From Sphaerochaetaceae bacterium (lineage in GTDB: Bacteria; Spirochaetota; Spirochaetia; Sphaerochaetales; Sphaerochaetaceae): a stretch of DNA of 14,479 nucleotides. Below are positions 12,634-14,479 of the stretch, piece by piece. The position numbers and the translations under genes are program-made. The notes under the pieces are model-generated. The model searched no databases. It was not told the origin of the DNA and worked only from the letters and a program-made list of their open reading frames with translations. The first letter of the stretch is position 1, and the number at the start of each line of letters is the position of its first letter. The stretch covers positions 1 through 14,479 of the forward strand of contig JALNVT010000042.1 of the NCBI GenBank assembly GCA_023231265.1, written 5' to 3'.

Positions 12634-13917
12634 TTAGTTCCAATGTTTTTCCATTCTCTTGACTAGAGCTTCTCTGTAGCCTTCCCAATCTGTGATTGGT
12701 TGACGTGCAACACCCTCTTCACATGCAGCTTTTGCAACAGCCATTGCTTCATATTCAATAACACGTGGATCAAATGGTTTTGGTACGATATACTCTCTAC
12801 CAAATTCAAAAGTTCTACCATAAGCTTTTACAACTTCATCAGCTACTGGTTGTTTTGTTAATTCTGCAAGAGCCTTAGCTGCTGCCATCTTCATATTCTC
12901 AGTAATTTTGCTAGCTCTTACATCAAGAGCACCACGGAAGATGAAAGGGAAACCCAGTACATTGTTGATCTGGTTAGGATAATCAGAACGTCCTGTAGCC
13001 ATAATTAAGTCAGAACGAGTGCTAACTGCCAATTCATAATTAATTTCAGGGTTAGGATTGCTCATTGCAAATACAACTGGATCTTTTGCCATTGATAAAA
13101 GCATCTCTGGAGTCACACAATCTGCAACAGATAAACCCATCAAGAAATCAGCTCCAACCAATGCTTCAGCTAGAGTTCTCTTGTCTGTATCGTTTGCAAG
13201 TTCTTTTTTCTCTTTTGTCATTCCAACAGGACGGTCTGTGTAGATAACACCTTTGCTATCACAGATGATAAGATTTTCTTTCTTAACACCAGCTGCAATG
13301 AACATCTTTGCACAAGATATTCCAGCTGCTCCGGAACCATTAACAACTACTTTAATCTTTTTGATATCTTTTTTTGTGATCTCTACAGCATTCATCAATC
13401 CTGCTGTTGCAATAATTGCAGTTCCATGTTGATCATCATGGAATACAGGAATATTGCATTGCTCTTTCAATTTCTGTTCAATTTCAAAACATTCAGGGCC
13501 TTTGATATCTTCTAGATTGATTCCACCAAATGTAGGTTGCATTGATTTTACAATTTCAATGAACTTATCAGGATCTGTTTCATCAATTTCAATATCAAAT
13601 ACATCTATATCTGCGAATCTCTTGAAGAGTACGCCCTTACCTTCCATAACAGGTTTGCTTGCAAGAGCTCCTCTGTTTCCAAGACCCAATATAGCAGTAC
13701 CATTGCTGATAACTCCTACAAGATTTCCTTTAGAAGTATACTTATAAGCATTCTCTGGATTATTTTCTATTTCTAATACTGGTTCTGCAACTCCTGGTGT
13801 ATATGCAAGTCCAAGATCATCTGCTGTTGCACATGGTTTTGTTGCAACTACTGAGATTTTTCCTGGAACTCCATCTAATGTGTGATACTCGAGTGCTCTT
13901 TCCTTTAATGTTGACAT
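12634..13917 (-). CDS. maeB: NADP-type malic enzyme, short form
   Basis: This 427-residue cytosolic enzyme decarboxylates malate to pyruvate and reduces NAD(P). Landmarks are YTPGVAEP with Y39 (catalytic Tyr), EGKGVLFKRFADID with K94 (catalytic Lys), the metal ligands E136-D137 in INLEDIKGPECFEIE and D161 in FHDDQHGTA, the Rossmann loop NGSGAAG (193-199), then SNPNPE (286-291) and TGRSDYPNQINNVLGFPF. The phosphotransacetylase domain of E. coli MaeB is absent, as is normal for short bacterial enzymes. Whether it prefers NADP or NAD cannot be settled; D220-S221-K222 after the second beta strand is compatible with NADP but not proof. A TTG start at 13950 would add 11 Lys/Glu-rich residues. The ATG at 13917, with AGAGGA upstream and the usual family start (MSTLKERALEYH), is preferred. 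It has its own promoter and a strong terminator, so it is probably monocistronic. Confidence 0.9.
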   Translation of the reverse strand: MSTLKERALEYHTLDGVPGKISVVATKPCATADDLGLAYTPGVAEPVLEIENNPENAYKYTSKGNLVGVISNGTAILGLGNRGALASKPVMEGKGVLFKRFADIDVFDIEIDETDPDKFIEIVKSMQPTFGGINLEDIKGPECFEIEQKLKEQCNIPVFHDDQHGTAIIATAGLMNAVEITKKDIKKIKVVVNGSGAAGISCAKMFIAAGVKKENLIICDSKGVIYTDRPVGMTKEKKELANDTDKRTLAEALVGADFLMGLSVADCVTPEMLLSMAKDPVVFAMSNPNPEINYELAVSTRSDLIMATGRSDYPNQINNVLGFPFIFRGALDVRASKITENMKMAAAKALAELTKQPVADEVVKAYGRTFEFGREYIVPKPFDPRVIEYEAMAVAKAACEEGVARQPITDWEGYREALVKRMEKHWN

Positions 13918-13921
13918 TTTT

Positions 13922-13927
13922 TCCTCT
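13922..13927 (-). promoter_or_regulatory. Shine-Dalgarno site fixing the start at 13917
   Basis: AGAGGA on the minus strand lies 4-5 nt before the ATG at 13917. Confidence 0.7.
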
Positions 13928-13975
13928 TTCTTGATCTTTCTTTTTTTCAAAGACCTTCTTTTTGACTATCTGTTA

Positions 13976-14005
13976 ATTATAACCAAATATCATATTAACT
14001 TTCAA
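13976..14005 (-). promoter_or_regulatory. Promoter of malic enzyme
   Basis: On the minus strand TTGAAA (14000-14005), an 18-nt spacer and a perfect TATAAT (13976-13981) form a sigma-70 promoter. The start near 13969 gives a leader of about 52 nt. Confidence 0.6.
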
Positions 14006-14262
14006 TGATATTATACAAATAAAATATAAAGAATGTGTGATGTAGTCAACTGAAAATCGGATAAATTCATACTAATTATATATGAATATAATTTACCCAA
14101 GACAATAATTACCAAACACAATGTACTTCATCTTTTTATGTACAAAATATCAAATTTGTACTATTATAATACCTGATATATGGGCAATTCCAATGTTATT
14201 TAGCTTTTTAAGTATAAAATCTAAAAAAAATACAATAAAAGTGGCATTTTTTTTAAAACCAC
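14006..14262. other. Gene-free AT-rich region between malic enzyme promoter and tRNA-Cys
   Basis: No gene is supported. There is a 7-bp inverted repeat, GTACAAA (14140-14146) and TTTGTAC (14155-14161), with an 8-nt loop, and a weak AAGTGG/CCACTT stem (14239-14244 / 14259-14264) that overlaps the start of the tRNA promoter. Neither has a clear role. Confidence 0.4.
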
Positions 14263-14291
14263 TTGCATAAGAAGTTCAAATCTGATAGATT
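14263..14291 (+). promoter_or_regulatory. Candidate promoter of tRNA-Cys
   Basis: TTGCAT (14263-14268), a 17-nt spacer and TAGATT (14286-14291) are correctly placed for a start near 14298, nine bases before the tRNA. The matches to consensus are modest. The GCG just after the -10 resembles the GC-rich discriminator of stable-RNA promoters. Confidence 0.4.
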
Positions 14292-14306
14292 CCAATTATC
14301 GCGTTT

Positions 14307-14378
14307 GGTGCCATACCCAAGCGGTAAGGGAACGGTCTGCAAAACCGTGATGCATCGGTTCGAATCCGATTGGCACCT
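14307..14378 (+). tRNA. tRNA-Cys (anticodon GCA)
   Basis: The 72-nt cloverleaf is complete. The acceptor GGTGCCA/TGGCACC has 7 bp. The D arm is CCC-AAGCGGTAA-GGG. The anticodon stem ACGGT/ACCGT carries the loop CTGCAAA with GCA. The variable loop is GATGC. The T arm is ATCGG-TTCGAAT-CCGAT. The discriminator base is T, as required for Cys. The 3' CCA is not encoded, so it must be added by the CCA enzyme. It is a single tRNA with its own terminator, not part of a cluster in this window. Confidence 0.97.
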
Positions 14379-14384
14379 AACCAT

Positions 14385-14411
14385 AACACTCCAATTTGGA
14401 GTGTTTTTTTT
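14385..14411 (+). terminator. Rho-independent terminator of tRNA-Cys
   Basis: AACACTCCA / TGGAGTGTT form a perfect 9-bp stem with a 3-nt loop, followed by a run of T residues to 14411. It begins 6 nt after the tRNA. The remaining 68 bases to the window end show no callable gene. Confidence 0.92.
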
Positions 14412-14479
14412 ATCTCCAGGGATACGTTCAAATTTGTAAAAACATCATTGCAGATATCAAAAACAACGATTTCAATATC

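Noticed and set aside
13454..13747. 97-codon plus-strand open frame
   Set aside because: It is antisense to the malic enzyme catalytic region and has no ribosome site.
14412..14479. Open frames running to the window end on both strands
   Set aside because: Too short to judge, with no start codon and ribosome site; the minus-strand frame would read through the tRNA.
1..14479. CRISPR array, insertion sequence, prophage or attachment site
   Set aside because: No regularly spaced repeats, transposase, integrase or tRNA-end duplication is visible. The sequence after tRNA-Cys is a terminator, not a repeated tRNA fragment.

Overview
The window is AT-rich chromosomal DNA. It looks most like a host-associated or anaerobic spirochaete of the Treponema type. 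The main clue is the gene at 8248, whose product begins MGRIKSAWEIA, an N-terminus I recall from conserved spirochaete proteins of unknown role. The assignment is an inference from memory, not a search result. Most genes are ordinary metabolism, transport and membrane genes. There is no phage, insertion sequence, CRISPR array or rRNA.

Layout. 1-380 (+): the 3' end of purB (adenylosuccinate lyase), closed by a good hairpin terminator. 501-4319 (-): two tandem, very similar oligopeptide-type ABC transporter substrate-binding lipoproteins with no permease or ATPase gene beside them. 4320-4911: about 590 bases with no gene. 4912-5472 (+): a small secreted beta-rich protein of unknown function, whose best promoter would give an mRNA with almost no leader. 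5519-8055 (-): a probable run TRIC-family channel -> AlaX-type alanyl-tRNA editing protein -> VTT/DedA-like membrane protein; the last two genes overlap by 17 nt. 8248-9575 (+): the spirochaete-type coiled-coil protein followed closely by a TatD-family hydrolase, with a promoter in front and a 16-bp convergent terminator behind. 9653-11383 (-): three paralogous small DUF4190-type membrane proteins sharing a Y-x-P-Y-D-E motif. 11445-12521 (-): an M42-family aminopeptidase whose likely promoter lies inside the terminator hairpin of the gene upstream. 12634-13917 (-): NADP-type malic enzyme (short form). 14307-14378 (+): tRNA-Cys(GCA) with its own terminator.

How the genes fit together. The peptide-binding lipoproteins and the aminopeptidase fit an organism that lives on peptides, and malic enzyme would link C4 acids to pyruvate and NADPH, but nothing shows that these genes are co-regulated. 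Four genes (oppA-like 2, DUF4190-C, M42, malic enzyme) have TTG-initiated in-frame extensions. In each case an internal ATG with a well-placed Shine-Dalgarno sequence is the better start, and the coordinates here use those ATGs.

I see no clear undescribed multi-gene system. The items most worth a second look are the DUF4190 paralog cluster, the duplicated binding proteins with conserved leader blocks, the nearly leaderless secreted protein, the promoter nested in a terminator, and the long unexplained 3' region at 10796-11065. Identity percentages, GC content and homology searches were not computed.
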